A stretch of DNA of 64,000 nucleotides from an uncultured Pseudomonadota bacterium (GCA_945952465.1 CAMFIB010000001.1:1240001-1304000), one strand, 5' to 3'; counted from the first letter of the stretch, positions 18,368 to 30,830 are shown. Numbers and translations are program-made. The notes: a model not told the origin generated them from the letters alone.

Positions 18368-18397
18368 GGCCCGATTATCGAGCCCGATCGACGTCCG

Positions 18398-19795
18398 TCA
18401 GAAGTCGTCGCTGGAGGCCAGGCTCTCGAACTTGGTCAGCGGTTTCAGGAAGGCCAGCTTGACGGTGCCAGTCGGCCCGTTCCGCTGCTTGCCGATGATG
18501 ACCTCGGCCACGCCCGGCTCCTTGCTGTCCTTGTTGTAATAGTCGTCGCGGTAAATGAACATGATGACGTCGGCATCCTGCTCGATCGCGCCGGACTCGC
18601 GCAGGTCGCTCATCATCGGCCGCTTGTCGGTGCGCGTTTCCACGCTGCGGTTCAACTGCGACAGCGCGATGACCGGGCACTGCAGCTCCTTGGCCAGCAT
18701 CTTGAGACCACGCGAAATCTCGCCGAGTTCGGTCGCCCGGTTCTCGTCGCTGCTGCTGGATCCGCTCATCAGCTGCAGGTAGTCGACGACGATCAACCCG
18801 AGCTTGCCGCACTGCCGCGCCAGCCGCCGCGCATTGGCGCGCAGCTCGCTCGGCGTGAGGCCGGGCGATTCGTCGATGTGCAGCGACACGTCTCGGAGCT
18901 TCTCGATGGTTTCCGACAGCCGCGACCATTCCTCGTCGGTCAGCTTGCCGGTGCGCAAATGGCTCTGGTCGATGCGGCCGATCGAGCCGACCACCCGCAC
19001 CGCCAGTTGGGCCGCCCCCATTTCCATCGAGAACACCGCCACCGGCAGGCCCTCGTTCAGTGCTACATGTTCGGCGATGTTGATCGCCAGCGCGGTCTTG
19101 CCCATCGACGGCCGCGCCGCCAGCACCACCATGTCGCCGGCCTGGAATCCCGAGGTCATGCGGTCGAGGTCGTGGAAGCCGGTCGGCACGCCGGTGATGT
19201 CGTTCGGGTTCTCGGCCATCTCCTGCACGCGGTCCAGCAGGTCCACCACCAGCTTGTCCATGCCCTGGAAACCCTGCTTGAGCCGGGAGCCTTCTTCGCC
19301 GATGTTGAAGATCTTCTGCTCGGCCTCGTCGAGCACCTTGTCCACCGCCCTGCCCTGCGGGTTGAACGCCGCAGTAGCGATCTCGTCGCTCGCCGTCACC
19401 AGCTTGCGCAGGATGGAGCGCTCCCGCACGATCTCGGCGTAGCGCCGGATGTTGCTGGCGCTCGGCACGTACTGCGCCAGCGCGTTCAGGTAGCTCAGGC
19501 CGCCAACCTCGTCGGCGTGGCCCTGGTTCTGCAGTTGCTCGTAGACCGTGATCACGTCGGCCGGCTTGCTGGCGTTGGTCAGCGCGCCGATCGCCGCAAA
19601 GATCAGCCGGTGTTCGTAACGGTAGAAATGCCCCTCGGTGAGCACGTCGCCCACCCGGTCCCAGGCGGCGTTGTCGAGCAGCAGCCCGCCCAGCACACTG
19701 GACTCGGCCTCGATGGAGTGCGGGGGAATGCGCAACTGCGCGATCTGCCGGTCGGCAGGCAGCGCATCATCGGCGCTCGAAAAAACGGCGGACAT
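18398..19795 (-). CDS. dnaB: Replicative DNA helicase
   Basis: A 465-residue hexameric helicase of the replication fork. The N-terminal domain starts LRIPPHSIEAESSVLGGLL. The RecA-like core has Walker A ARPSMGKTALA near residue 230, Walker B LIVVDYLQLMSG and the arginine-finger region EQDADVIMFIYRDDYY. No intein is present, which is worth noting as DnaB often carries one. It lies downstream of the ribosomal S6/S18/L9 operon behind a terminator. Confidence 0.97.
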   Translation of the reverse strand: MSAVFSSADDALPADRQIAQLRIPPHSIEAESSVLGGLLLDNAAWDRVGDVLTEGHFYRYEHRLIFAAIGALTNASKPADVITVYEQLQNQGHADEVGGLSYLNALAQYVPSASNIRRYAEIVRERSILRKLVTASDEIATAAFNPQGRAVDKVLDEAEQKIFNIGEEGSRLKQGFQGMDKLVVDLLDRVQEMAENPNDITGVPTGFHDLDRMTSGFQAGDMVVLAARPSMGKTALAINIAEHVALNEGLPVAVFSMEMGAAQLAVRVVGSIGRIDQSHLRTGKLTDEEWSRLSETIEKLRDVSLHIDESPGLTPSELRANARRLARQCGKLGLIVVDYLQLMSGSSSSDENRATELGEISRGLKMLAKELQCPVIALSQLNRSVETRTDKRPMMSDLRESGAIEQDADVIMFIYRDDYYNKDSKEPGVAEVIIGKQRNGPTGTVKLAFLKPLTKFESLASSDDF

Positions 19796-19916
19796 CGTGC
19801 TCCTCGTGGCCCCTGATCGTAGCGACCCGGCGTCGCGCGCTTGGGGATAACGCTGTGGGAATCCCGTTGATTTACAAATTAAACGTGTGGACGGCCCAGG
19901 GATGGCCTGTGGACAA

Positions 19917-19940
19917 CAAAAAAGCCGCCCGAAGGCGGCT
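19917..19940 (-). terminator. Terminator after rplI
   Basis: On the minus strand a 7-bp stem (AGCCGCC / GGCGGCT, loop TTCG) is followed by six T. It lies about 20 bases past the rplI stop and should close the rpsF-priB-rpsR-rplI operon. Confidence 0.88.
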
Positions 19941-19961
19941 TTTCAGGGATCGCGTGGGCGC

Positions 19962-20414
19962 TCAGGCGGTTTCGCCGTAGACGGTCACGTTGATCTCGAC
20001 GACCACGTCGGTGTGCAGCGCGACGCTGACCGTGCTGTCGCCGACGGTCTTGATCGGACCGTTGGGCATGCGGATCTGCGATTTGCTGACCTTGTAGCCT
20101 TGCTTGCCGAGTTCTTCGGCGACGTCGGCGTTGGTGACCGAGCCGAACAGGCGGCCGTCAACGCCGGCCTTCTGCGTCAGCTTGATGGTGCTGCCGCCGA
20201 GCTTTTCGCCCTGGGCTTGCGATTCCGCCAGCTTGGCAGCGGCGATCTTTTCGAGTTCGGCGCGCTTCACCTCGAACTCCTTGATCGCGGCGTCGGTGGC
20301 GCGGCGGGCGCGGCCGGACGGGATCAGGAAGTTGCGGGCGTAGCCGTCCTTGACCTTGACGATTTCGCCGAGGTTGCCGAGGTTGATGACCTTGTCGAGC
20401 AGGATGATTTGCAT
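19962..20414 (-). CDS. rplI: 50S ribosomal protein L9
   Basis: A 150-residue L9. The N-terminal RNA-binding domain [21 protein letters not shown] is followed by [14 protein letters not shown] long helix and a C-terminal domain complete it. Length matches the family (about 149). It is the last gene of the S6 operon, 11 bases after rpsR. Confidence 0.97.
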   Translation of the reverse strand: MQIILLDKVINLGNLGEIVKVKDGYARNFLIPSGRARRATDAAIKEFEVKRAELEKIAAAKLAESQAQGEKLGGSTIKLTQKAGVDGRLFGSVTNADVAEELGKQGYKVSKSQIRMPNGPIKTVGDSTVSVALHTDVVVEINVTVYGETA

Positions 20415-20425
20415 GGCCGGTCTCC

Positions 20426-20710
20426 TCAGATGCGGTGCTGGTCGCTGTACGGAACCATGGCGAGGAAGCGGGCGCGCTTGATCGCGGTGTTCAGCTGGCG
20501 TTGGTAGATCGCGCGGGTGCCGGTGAGGCGGGCCGGGATGATCTTGCCGTTTTCGGCGATGAAGTCACGCAGCGTGTCGACGTCCTTGTAGTCGATTTCT
20601 TCGACGTGGGCGACGGTGAAGCGGCAGAAGCGCTTGCGCTTGAACAGCAGCGATTGCGTGTTGCGCTTGGGACGCTTGTCCTTGTTATTGAAACGTTTCG
20701 GTCCGGGCAT
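20426..20710 (-). CDS. rpsR: 30S ribosomal protein S18
   Basis: A 94-residue S18. It has [24 protein letters not shown] and the RNA-binding end [31 protein letters not shown]. The start at 20710 follows GGAGTCC and gives the family start MPGPKRF; the open frame extends upstream into priB without similarity. The single Cys in RFCRF is the remnant of a zinc-type S18 N-terminus. Confidence 0.97.
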   Translation of the reverse strand: MPGPKRFNNKDKRPKRNTQSLLFKRKRFCRFTVAHVEEIDYKDVDTLRDFIAENGKIIPARLTGTRAIYQRQLNTAIKRARFLAMVPYSDQHRI

Positions 20711-20729
20711 GTTGGACTCCTGATGAAAT

Positions 20730-21029
20730 TTAAGCTTGCTGAAACTCTTGAATGTGGAACACCGGGTGGCTGCCGCTGCGCGGCGAGGCCAGAAAACCGG
20801 TGAACCGCCACGAACTGCCGATGGGCTGTACCGCGATGCTTTCGGCCAGCGCACCGAAGGCCTTGGCCTTCAGCACCAGCCGCACCTGCCGTTCGTCGCC
20901 GCTCTCCTGCTGGGTCGATGCATGTTCGAGCATCAAATCCAGCACCGGGAGCCCGGCGGGGTTGTAGCGCAGAGCGGTCTGCTCGGCGATACCGGCGGTG
21001 AGCACCACGCGGTTCATGCCTTGCGGCAT
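20730..21029 (-). CDS. priB: Primosomal replication protein N
   Basis: A 99-residue OB-fold protein of the PriB group, which helps reload DnaB at stalled forks. [33 protein letters not shown] and the C-terminal [12 protein letters not shown] fit the family. It lies between rpsF and rpsR, its normal place in Betaproteobacteria. An in-frame ATG four codons later (21017) is an alternative start. Confidence 0.93.
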   Translation of the reverse strand: MPQGMNRVVLTAGIAEQTALRYNPAGLPVLDLMLEHASTQQESGDERQVRLVLKAKAFGALAESIAVQPIGSSWRFTGFLASPRSGSHPVFHIQEFQQA

Positions 21030-21036
21030 GGCGCGA

Positions 21037-21411
21037 TCAACCGTTGTTGGCGGCGAACTCGGCCTGCTGGGCCTTGCGGGCCTCTTCGCGCTCGACGGTC
21101 TTCATCATCACGGACGGCGACGTGTCGGCCTTCTTGCGCAGGACGGTCAGGTGGCGCAGCACGGCGTCGTTGAACTTGAACGCGTGTTCAAGTTCCAGCA
21201 TCACGGCCTGTTCGGCTTCGATGTTGATGCACAGGTAGTGCGCCTTGGCGAGCTTGTTGATCTGGTAAGCCAGTTGACGGCGGCCCCAGTCTTCGACGCG
21301 GTGGATCTTGCCGCCGCCAGAAGTGATCATCCCCTTGTAGCGCTCGAGCATGGCGGGGACTTGTTCGCTCTGGTCCGGATGGATCAGCAGCACGATTTCA
21401 TAATGACGCAT
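21037..21411 (-). CDS. rpsF: 30S ribosomal protein S6
   Basis: A 124-residue S6. [25 protein letters not shown] and [16 protein letters not shown] are diagnostic. The start at 21411 follows GGAGAGTCC. It is the first gene of the operon with priB, rpsR and rplI. The C-terminal extension after the fold is Ala/Glu-rich and lacks a long glutamate tail. Confidence 0.97.
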   Translation of the reverse strand: MRHYEIVLLIHPDQSEQVPAMLERYKGMITSGGGKIHRVEDWGRRQLAYQINKLAKAHYLCINIEAEQAVMLELEHAFKFNDAVLRHLTVLRKKADTSPSVMMKTVEREEARKAQQAEFAANNG

Positions 21412-21431
21412 GGACTCTCCTTCAGGTTGAA

Positions 21432-21460
21432 GCCGCCCACTGCGTCTGGCGTGGTGCGGC
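21432..21460 (-). promoter_or_regulatory. Hairpin in the rpsF leader
   Basis: The short leader of rpsF can fold as GCCGC paired with GCGGC, then a bulged A, then CCAC paired with GTGG around a 10-base loop. In many bacteria S6:S18 binds such a leader to limit operon expression. I see the hairpin but cannot verify the specific recognition bases. Confidence 0.45.
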
Positions 21461-21474
21461 AAGGAAAACCCAGC

Positions 21475-21480
21475 ATTATA
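21475..21480 (-). promoter_or_regulatory. -10 box of the rpsF operon
   Basis: The minus strand has a perfect TATAAT, placing the start of transcription near 21468, about 57 bases before the rpsF start codon. No good -35 box is found at 16-18 bases upstream. The box lies across the end of the convergently located symporter gene's stop region. Confidence 0.55.
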
Positions 21481-23824
21481 CCGAATCGGCGGAGCCCCTC
21501 GGCCAGGGTGCCCAGCGGGCCGTCAACAGGCTGACGCTCACCACCACCAGCAAGCCCACAGGTACACCGAATACCCCCGCCGACATCGGCTGAATGCCGA
21601 ACCACAGGCTGGCATTCCCGGCAAGGCCGAGCGCGCCGCGCACCGCTGGCACATTGCTCACCATGTACCAGAGGGTCACGCCCAGGCCGGCCAGCATGCC
21701 GGCAGTCGCCCCGAGGCTGTTGGTCCGCCGCCAGAAAATGCCGGCCACCAGCGCAGGCACGAAGGCCGAGGCCGCTAGCGAGAACGATGACGACACCAGG
21801 TACAGGATGCCAGCCGGCTTCTGTGCCGCCACGTAGGCCGCTCCCACCGCCACCAGCAGCAGCACGAACTTGGACAGCATCACCCGCCGCAACGGTGCCG
21901 CGTTCGGGTTGACCGCCCGAAAGTAAACGTCGTGCGACAGCGCGTTGCCGATGGTCAGCAACAGGCCGTCCGCAGTTGACAGGGCCGCCGCCAGCCCGCC
22001 CGCCGCCACCAGTCCGGAAACGAAATACGGCAGCCCCCCCAACTCGGCCGAGGCCAACATCACGATGTCGGCACCGAACCGCAATTCACCGAACTGCAGC
22101 ACCCCGTCTCCGTTCACATCCGACACCGAGAGCAAGCCGGGATCGACCTTGGCCCACTGGGCAAGCCACGGCGGCAAGGCGTCGAACGGCTGCCCCACCA
22201 GGTTCTGCATGACCTCGTACTTCACCATCACCGCCAGTGCCGGCGCGCTCACATACAGAAGCCCGATGAACACCACCGACCATGCCACGGAGGTGCGCGT
22301 CTCCGCAACCGAAGGCGTGGTGTAGAACCGCGTCAACAGGTGCGGCAGGCCGGCCGTACCCAGCATCAGGCAGAAAATCAAGGCCAGAAAGTTGCGGCGC
22401 GACTCGTCGAAAGTCGCCCGCTCCTCTTCGGAGCCGCTGGGATCGCCGGCGAAAGCCTGGGCGTGGGGCGGCATGGCGGCCAGCGGCTTGGCACGGTCGC
22501 GGTTCTCCTGCATCGCGCGGGTCCAGCGCTCGCGAGCGGTGCGAACGTCGCGAGGCAGCATCGCCAGTTCCCGGTTGACCGCGAAGATCTCGACAGGATC
22601 GACCGGCTGGGCATTCAAGGCGCGCTGCCGCGCCAACAAGGCCTTTCGCTCCTTCGCGAGTGTGCCCTCCACGTCTTTCAGCTTGGTTTCATACTCCCGG
22701 GCCCGCCGCAGGTATTCGGCAATCACCGCCTGTTCCCGCGGATCATTTTGCAGTTCGCGCTCCCGCTCGGTGATGCGGGTGATCTGCTGGCCATAGGCCA
22801 GCGGCGCCGCCGCATTGCCCAACTGCTTGTAGGCGAACCAGGACACCGGCACCAGAAAGGCCAACACCAGAATCAGGTATTGCACCACCTGCGTCCAGGT
22901 GACCGCCCTCATGCCCCCGAGAAACGAACAGACCAGCACGCCGCCCAGCCCGAGCAGAATGCCGATTTCAAAACGCACGCCGGTCAGCCAGGACGTGATC
23001 AGACCCACGCCGTAGATCTGCGCCACCAGGTACATGAAGGAGCACAGCACGGCCGACATCGCAGCGATGAAACGCGGCGCGCGGCCGTGGAAACGCAGGC
23101 CGAAAAAATCCGGCACCGTATAAAGATCCAGGCGGCGCAGATAGGGGGCCACCAAGAGCCCGACGATGCAGAAGCCGCCGGTCCAGCCGATGATGTAGGC
23201 CAGCCCGCCGGGCTGCTCGGGCGTACCGGAGAACCCCTGCAGATACAGCCCTCCCGCCAGGCTGATGAACGAGGCCGCGCTCATCCAGTCGGCCGCGGTC
23301 GCCATGCCGTTGTAGATGGCGGGCACCCGCCGGCCGGCCACATAGTATTCCTCGGGGTCGGTGGTGCGGTTGTAGATGCCGATGGCCGCGTACAGCCCGA
23401 CGGTGGCAAACAGAAACAACGCGCCGATCCAGGGCTTGGGAAGCCCGCTGCGCTCGGCAAAAGCCATCGCAATCAGAAAGAGCGTGAGGATGGCGACGTA
23501 CATCGCGAACATGCGGTGCAACCGGCGCTCGTAGCCCCGCTGCGCAGTTCGCATCAGGGGGTCAGGCGGCGTTTCGCGGCGGTTGCCGATCCACGCATTG
23601 AGCACGACGATCAGCACGTACAGCGCGATGGCACCCTGCGCGGCAAACCAGAAGTTGATCGGCCAGCCGGCGACCAACCCACCGAGATCGCGGGCGAAAT
23701 AGGTCAGCCCGAACGTCAGGCCGGCCCACAGAAGCAGCAGCACGATGCGCAGCCCTTTCCAGTGCGCCGCCAGCCGGTCGGCCAGAGGGTGCAGCAGGCG
23801 GGTGAGGCCGCTCATCGGTGACAT
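21476..23824 (-). CDS. Large sodium:solute symporter (VC_2705-type)
   Basis: A 782-residue SSS-family transporter with about 13 membrane helices, of the acetate/ActP-related group ([34 protein letters not shown]). Between two core helices (about residues 345-470) lies a long charged insertion with coiled-coil-like sequence ([20 protein letters not shown]). A calcium-loop-like [12 protein letters not shown] occurs near 590. The start at 23824 is used; Met4 is possible. The substrate is probably a small carboxylate, by family only. It lies 19 bases downstream of ppsA on the same strand. Confidence 0.85.
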   Translation of the reverse strand: MSPMSGLTRLLHPLADRLAAHWKGLRIVLLLLWAGLTFGLTYFARDLGGLVAGWPINFWFAAQGAIALYVLIVVLNAWIGNRRETPPDPLMRTAQRGYERRLHRMFAMYVAILTLFLIAMAFAERSGLPKPWIGALFLFATVGLYAAIGIYNRTTDPEEYYVAGRRVPAIYNGMATAADWMSAASFISLAGGLYLQGFSGTPEQPGGLAYIIGWTGGFCIVGLLVAPYLRRLDLYTVPDFFGLRFHGRAPRFIAAMSAVLCSFMYLVAQIYGVGLITSWLTGVRFEIGILLGLGGVLVCSFLGGMRAVTWTQVVQYLILVLAFLVPVSWFAYKQLGNAAAPLAYGQQITRITERERELQNDPREQAVIAEYLRRAREYETKLKDVEGTLAKERKALLARQRALNAQPVDPVEIFAVNRELAMLPRDVRTARERWTRAMQENRDRAKPLAAMPPHAQAFAGDPSGSEEERATFDESRRNFLALIFCLMLGTAGLPHLLTRFYTTPSVAETRTSVAWSVVFIGLLYVSAPALAVMVKYEVMQNLVGQPFDALPPWLAQWAKVDPGLLSVSDVNGDGVLQFGELRFGADIVMLASAELGGLPYFVSGLVAAGGLAAALSTADGLLLTIGNALSHDVYFRAVNPNAAPLRRVMLSKFVLLLVAVGAAYVAAQKPAGILYLVSSSFSLAASAFVPALVAGIFWRRTNSLGATAGMLAGLGVTLWYMVSNVPAVRGALGLAGNASLWFGIQPMSAGVFGVPVGLLVVVSVSLLTARWAPWPRGSADSV

Positions 23825-23843
23825 ACCGCGGCGGCCCCCATGG

Positions 23844-26246
<2,403 letters not shown>

Positions 26247-26454
26247 CGTGAAACTCCAAAGTTGAAATCGGGGGCGCGGCGGCGCTTCAGGAGCGGGCCA
26301 CGCGGGTGCGACGCGGGACTTTGTGGTTGTTCGAATCGGTCGGCGTCGCAACGGCATTCGGGCATGGCGGTCATTCTAGGCGGCACCGGGCTTCAATTGA
26401 CGGGGTGTTGGGCGTTCTGGACGGCGCCCACTACACTGCGAGCCGGTTTTCCGA

Positions 26455-27300
26455 ATGGCCCGACCGCCCATGACCGCCCTGCCCAACCGCACCGTCTTCT
26501 TCATTTCCGATGGCACCGGCATCACCGCCGAAACCTTCGGCAACGCCATCCTGGCCCAGTTCGAGTTCAAGCCCCGCCACGTGCGCCTGCCGTTCATCGA
26601 TACGGTGGACAAGGCGCATCAGGCGGTGCGGCAGATCAACCACACCGCGCTGATCGAAGGCCGAAAACCCATCGTGTTCACCACGCTGGTCAGCGGCGAG
26701 CTGCTGCAGGTGTTCAACCAGCACTGCCAGGGCATGCTGATGGACATGTTTTCGACCTTCGTCCGGCCGTTGGAGACCGAGCTGGGTCTGACCTCCAACC
26801 ACCGGGTCGGCCGCTTCAGCGACGTCTCGAAAAGCAAGGAATACCACGACCGGATCGAGGCGATCAACTTCAGCCTGGCCCACGACGACGGCCAGTCGAA
26901 CCGCGACCTGGAGTCGGCCGACGTCATCCTGGTGGGGGTCAGCCGCAGCGGCAAGACGCCGACCTCGCTGTATTTGGCGATGCAGCATGGCCTGAAGGCG
27001 GCCAACTACCCGCTGATTCCCGAAGATTTCGAGCGCCGGCAGCTCCCACCGGCGCTGGTGCCGCATCTGCGCAAGGTGTTCGGCCTGACGATCGACCCCG
27101 ACCGGCTGCGTGAAGTGCGCAACGAGCGCCGGCCCAACTCCCGCTATGCCAGCATCGAATGCTGCCGGGCCGAAGTGGCCGACGCCGAGGCCATGATGCG
27201 CCGATCCGGCATCCGCTGGCTGTCGACCACGACCAAGTCGATCGAAGAGATCGCCACCACCATCCTGCAGGAAATCCGGCCGGAGCGATTGGTTTATTGA
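26455..27300 (+). CDS. ppsR: PEP synthase regulatory kinase/phosphorylase (DUF299)
   Basis: A 281-residue bifunctional protein that inactivates PEP synthase with ADP and reactivates it with phosphate. RTVFFISDGTGITAETFGNAIL and the P-loop-like GVSRSGKTPTSLYLA are diagnostic. Starts at 26455 or 26470 are both possible; the second begins closer to the conserved region. Its divergence from ppsA supports this target. Confidence 0.95.
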   Translation: MARPPMTALPNRTVFFISDGTGITAETFGNAILAQFEFKPRHVRLPFIDTVDKAHQAVRQINHTALIEGRKPIVFTTLVSGELLQVFNQHCQGMLMDMFSTFVRPLETELGLTSNHRVGRFSDVSKSKEYHDRIEAINFSLAHDDGQSNRDLESADVILVGVSRSGKTPTSLYLAMQHGLKAANYPLIPEDFERRQLPPALVPHLRKVFGLTIDPDRLREVRNERRPNSRYASIECCRAEVADAEAMMRRSGIRWLSTTTKSIEEIATTILQEIRPERLVY

Positions 27301-27344
27301 TCAATTGAATCAATGGACTTTTTTGACTTATTAAAGTAATTTCG

Positions 27345-28112
27345 ATGCTTCCATTCGGCCTTTCCATCCCTTCCACCCTGGACGAGGCCCAGGCCATCGG
27401 CCCCACCAACTGGCAGGCCCTGCTGCGCGCCGAGCCCGCCAGTGCCGCCGCCTGGATGGAAGCGGCGGCCGCCCTGGGGCACCGGGAGGCGCAGCTCGTC
27501 ATGGGGCAGTGGCGGCTCGACGGCCACGGCGCGGCGCGCGACCCAGCCCAGGCGCTGGCCTGGTTCATCAAGGCTGCTCGCCAGGGCGAACCCATGGGCA
27601 TGAACATGGCGGGCCGTTGCTGCGAGGTGGGCTGGGGCACGCCGGTGAACGCGCAAACGGCCGCCCACTGGTACCAACAGGCGGCGGTGAAGGGCCTGCC
27701 CCAGGCCATGTACAACCTGGCCAACCTGCTCGCCAGCGGCATCGGCGTGCCGCAAGACCACGCCGCCGCGCTGACGCTCTACCGCAACGCGGCCGACCTC
27801 GGCTACGCCAAAGCCAAAACCAAGATCGGGCGGTATTACGAAGACGGGCTGCTGGTGGAGAAAGACCTCGAGGCCGCCTTCTTCTGCTACCAGGAAGGTG
27901 CGGAGGGTGGCGATTTCCGGGGCCAGTTCTGCTACGCCGGCATGCTGGCGGAGCGCGGCCGCCTGGAAGAGGCCGCCGAGTGGCTGCGCAAAGTGCCCCT
28001 GACCGCCACGCCGGCATACAAGGAAGAGGCGGGCCGGCTGCTCATGCGCTCGTCTCACCCGGTGTTCCACGAAATCGGCAAGGACATGTTGGCTCAGGTG
28101 GGGAACCGATAG
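27345..28112 (+). CDS. Sel1-repeat protein
   Basis: A 255-residue protein made of Sel1-like helical repeats: AAALGHREAQLVMGQWRL, QGEPMGMNMAGRCCEVGWG, KGLPQAMYNLANLLASGIG, LGYAKAKTKIGRYYEDG. No signal peptide is seen, so it is probably cytoplasmic. Such repeats bind other proteins; no partner is evident. It is placed just ahead of a Fur-like site and feoA, at the edge of the iron block. The 44 bases before it are AT-rich compared with the surroundings and may hold its promoter. Confidence 0.82.
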   Translation: MLPFGLSIPSTLDEAQAIGPTNWQALLRAEPASAAAWMEAAAALGHREAQLVMGQWRLDGHGAARDPAQALAWFIKAARQGEPMGMNMAGRCCEVGWGTPVNAQTAAHWYQQAAVKGLPQAMYNLANLLASGIGVPQDHAAALTLYRNAADLGYAKAKTKIGRYYEDGLLVEKDLEAAFFCYQEGAEGGDFRGQFCYAGMLAERGRLEEAAEWLRKVPLTATPAYKEEAGRLLMRSSHPVFHEIGKDMLAQVGNR

Positions 28113-28130
28113 AATCGTTCGGCGATCATG

Positions 28131-28151
28131 TAAATGATTGCCATTCTTATC
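28131..28151. promoter_or_regulatory. Fur-box-like site before feoA
   Basis: TAAATGATTGCCATTCTTATC resembles the 19-bp Fur consensus, with an AATGAT half and a following ATTCTTATC half. It lies 30 bases before the feoA start and fits iron repression of feoAB. Confidence 0.6.
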
Positions 28152-28181
28152 CGCGCCGCTCGACTACCGTTCTCCGTCCCG

Positions 28182-28463
28182 ATGACCGATGCCTCCGAAC
28201 GCGCCGACGGCGCCTTTTCCATGCTTGGCCTGGCCGACCGCCAGTCTGCCGTCGTCGCGTCGCTGCTGGCGCCAGCCGGCGAAACGGTCGATCCCGCCGT
28301 TCTGCTGCGACTGTCGGAGCTGGGTTTCCTGCCGGGTGAAACCGTGACGGTGTTGCGCCGCGGCCCGGGCGGCCGCGAGCCGATCGCGGTGCAGGTCGGT
28401 GACACCGTGTTCGCTTTGCGGGCGCTGGAAGCCGGCTGCGTGCGCGTGGCGGCGTCTGTATGA
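28182..28463 (+). CDS. feoA: Ferrous iron transport protein A
   Basis: A 93-residue SH3-like FeoA. LLRLSELGFLPGETVTVLRRGPGG and the final AVQVGDTVFALRALEAGCVRV are typical. It assists FeoB at the inner membrane. I start it at ATG 28182; the ATG at 28134 would run through the Fur-like site. It overlaps feoB by four bases. Confidence 0.92.
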   Translation: MTDASERADGAFSMLGLADRQSAVVASLLAPAGETVDPAVLLRLSELGFLPGETVTVLRRGPGGREPIAVQVGDTVFALRALEAGCVRVAASV

Positions 28464-30424
28464 GCAGCGCCACCCTGACCTCCGGCGACGGCCTGCCGGT
28501 CATTGCCCTCGTCGGCAACCCCAACTGCGGCAAGACCGCGCTGTTCAACCTGCTGACCGGCGCCCGGCAGAAGGTCGCCAACTACGCCGGCGTGACGGTG
28601 GAGCGCAAGGAAGGCCGTACGCAACTGCCCGACGGCCGCACGGTTTCTGTCATGGACCTGCCCGGCGCCTACAGCCTGCACCCCACCACCGCCGACGAGC
28701 AGGTGATGCGCGACGTGGTGCTGGGCACCCGCGAAGGCGAGCGCCAGCCCGACGGCATCATTGCCGTGGTCGACGCCACCAACCTGCGCATGAACCTGCG
28801 GCTGGTGCTGCAGTTGCGCGCGCTCGGCCGGCCGATGCTGGTGGCGCTCAACATGATGGACGTGGCCCGCGCCCGCGGCCTGCAGATCGACGTGGCCCGG
28901 CTGTCGGCCGAGCTGGGCCTGCCGGTGGTGGAGACGGTGGCGGTACACAACAACCGCCTGGCGAGCTGGTTCGGCCGGCCGTCGGACAACGGCCGCCAAC
29001 CGCTGCTGGAAACCGCCCAACGGGTGTTTTCCGAGGCTTTTTCAGAGTCAAATCGGCCTCAAGTCAGCGCCAAATCTGGCGTTTCAGCTATTGAATCAGG
29101 AGCGCCCGCCGACGCCACGCAGCAGATGCTGGCGCTGCAGGCCGAAGTCAAACGCATCCTGACGGCGGCCGTGGCGAATGCCGCCAGCGTCAAACGGTTC
29201 AACCACGGCATCGACGCGGTGGTGATGCACCCGGTGTGGGGCCTCGTGCTGCTGGCGCTGCTGATGTTCCTGATCTTCCAGGCGGTGTTCGCCTGGGCCG
29301 CGGTGCCGATGGACTTCATCAAGGAGACCATGGCCGCCGTGGGCGACTGGACCAAAGCCAACATGGCCGAAGGCCTGCTGCAGAGCCTGGTGGTGGACGG
29401 CATCATCGCCGGCGTGGGCGGCGTGCTGGTGTTCCTGCCGCAGATCCTGATTTTGTTCTTCTTCATCCTGCTGCTGGAAGATTCCGGCTACCTGCCGCGC
29501 GCCGCCTTTTTGCTGGACACGCTGATGGGCAAGGTCGGCCTCTCGGGCCGGGCGTTCATTCCGCTGCTGTCGAGCTTCGCCTGCGCGGTGCCGGGCATCA
29601 TGGCCACCCGCACCATTCCCAACTGGCGCGACCGGCTGGCCACCATCATGATCGCGCCGCTGATGACCTGTTCCGCCCGGCTGCCGCTGTACGCGCTGCT
29701 CATCGCCGCGTTCATCCCCGACGAAACGGTGGGCGGCTTCGCCAACCTGCAGGGCCTGACGCTGTTCGCGCTGTACGTGGCCGGCATCGGCTCGGCGATG
29801 GCGGTGGCCTGGGTGCTGAAGCGCACCTGGATCAAGTCCAACTACCAGCCGCTGATGCTGGAGCTGCCGCCCTACCGGCTGCCCAATGGTCCCAACCTGC
29901 TGCTGGGCCTGTGGCAGCGGGCATCGATCTTCCTGTCGCGGGTGGGCACCATCATCTTCGCGTTGATGGTGGTGCTGTGGTTCCTGGCCACCTTCCCCTC
30001 GCCACCCGACGGCGCCACCGGCCCCGCCATCCAGTACAGCTTCGCCGGCATGATCGGACGGGCGCTCGAAGTGATCTTCTCGCCGATCGGTTTCAACTGG
30101 CAGATCAGCATCGCGCTGGTGCCCGGCATGGCGGCGCGCGAAGTCGCGGTCGGCGCGCTCGGCACCGTCTATGCGCTGTCGGCCACCGGCGAGGAAACCG
30201 CTAAGGCGCTGGAGCCGCTCATTGCCGGCAGCTGGTCGCTGGCCACCGCCTACTCGTTGCTCGCCTGGTACGTGTTCGCGCCGCAGTGCATCTCGACGCT
30301 GGCGGTGGTGAAGCGCGAAACCAACACCTGGCGCTACCCGCTGCTGATGGCGGGCTACCTGTTCGCGCTGGCCTATCTGGCCTCGTTCGTCACCTACCGC
30401 GTGGTTCTGGCCATCACGGGCTGA
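28460..30424 (+). CDS. feoB: Ferrous iron transporter B
   Basis: A 654-residue GTPase-coupled Fe2+ importer of the inner membrane. The G domain has G1 GNPNCGKT (about 18-25), G3 DLPGAY and G4 NMMD. The membrane part has the two gate regions, including PLLSSFACAVPGIMATRTI, and the ending LAYLASFVTYRVVL. It is about 120 residues shorter than E. coli FeoB (773). The stretch between the G domain and the first helix looks short. Confidence 0.96.
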   Translation: MSSATLTSGDGLPVIALVGNPNCGKTALFNLLTGARQKVANYAGVTVERKEGRTQLPDGRTVSVMDLPGAYSLHPTTADEQVMRDVVLGTREGERQPDGIIAVVDATNLRMNLRLVLQLRALGRPMLVALNMMDVARARGLQIDVARLSAELGLPVVETVAVHNNRLASWFGRPSDNGRQPLLETAQRVFSEAFSESNRPQVSAKSGVSAIESGAPADATQQMLALQAEVKRILTAAVANAASVKRFNHGIDAVVMHPVWGLVLLALLMFLIFQAVFAWAAVPMDFIKETMAAVGDWTKANMAEGLLQSLVVDGIIAGVGGVLVFLPQILILFFFILLLEDSGYLPRAAFLLDTLMGKVGLSGRAFIPLLSSFACAVPGIMATRTIPNWRDRLATIMIAPLMTCSARLPLYALLIAAFIPDETVGGFANLQGLTLFALYVAGIGSAMAVAWVLKRTWIKSNYQPLMLELPPYRLPNGPNLLLGLWQRASIFLSRVGTIIFALMVVLWFLATFPSPPDGATGPAIQYSFAGMIGRALEVIFSPIGFNWQISIALVPGMAAREVAVGALGTVYALSATGEETAKALEPLIAGSWSLATAYSLLAWYVFAPQCISTLAVVKRETNTWRYPLLMAGYLFALAYLASFVTYRVVLAITG

Positions 30425-30437
30425 CACGGCACGCACT

Positions 30438-30737
30438 ATGTCCGCCACCACCCAGGCCGTCATCGTCTACCTGCTGGTGGCCGGCTGTGCGGCCTACGCG
30501 CTGCACAAGTTGCTGCCGCGCGCAGTGAAAACCAGGGTCGCCACCGCCGCCGCCCGCCGCCTGCACGGTGGCGGCTGGCGCGGCCGGCTGGCCCACCGGC
30601 TCGACGCCTACGCGGCTGCCGGAACGGGCGGCTGCGGCGGCTGCGACAACTGCGGCACCGGTACCGCCAACTCCCCATCGCCCGGCACCACGCCTGAAGG
30701 CCAACCCATCCACTGGGTTCGCAAGCGCGACTCCTGA
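30438..30737 (+). CDS. FeoB-associated Cys-rich membrane protein (DUF6587-like)
   Basis: A 99-residue protein with one N-terminal membrane helix (AVIVYLLVAGCAAYALHKLL) and the Cys-rich stretch GTGGCGGCDNCGTG near residue 62. It starts 13 bases after feoB, so it is probably cotranscribed. The place and build match small Cys-rich proteins found after feoB, thought to aid iron transfer. The family name is from memory and uncertain. Confidence 0.7.
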   Translation: MSATTQAVIVYLLVAGCAAYALHKLLPRAVKTRVATAAARRLHGGGWRGRLAHRLDAYAAAGTGGCGGCDNCGTGTANSPSPGTTPEGQPIHWVRKRDS

Positions 30738-30807
30738 TCCCCCGGCCGCCGCCGCGCGGCAAATCCCCGCTGGAAGTGTTGTAAATGTGCACTTTCGCCC
30801 GTCATAT

Positions 30808-30830
30808 GAATGAGAGCGATTCGTATTAAC
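30808..30830. promoter_or_regulatory. Fur-box-like site before the siderophore receptor
   Basis: GAATGAGAGCGATTCGTATTAA holds the AATGAGA / GATTCGTATT halves common in betaproteobacterial Fur boxes. It lies about 135 bases before the receptor start. AT-rich sequence follows (to 30855) that could carry the promoter. Confidence 0.65.
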
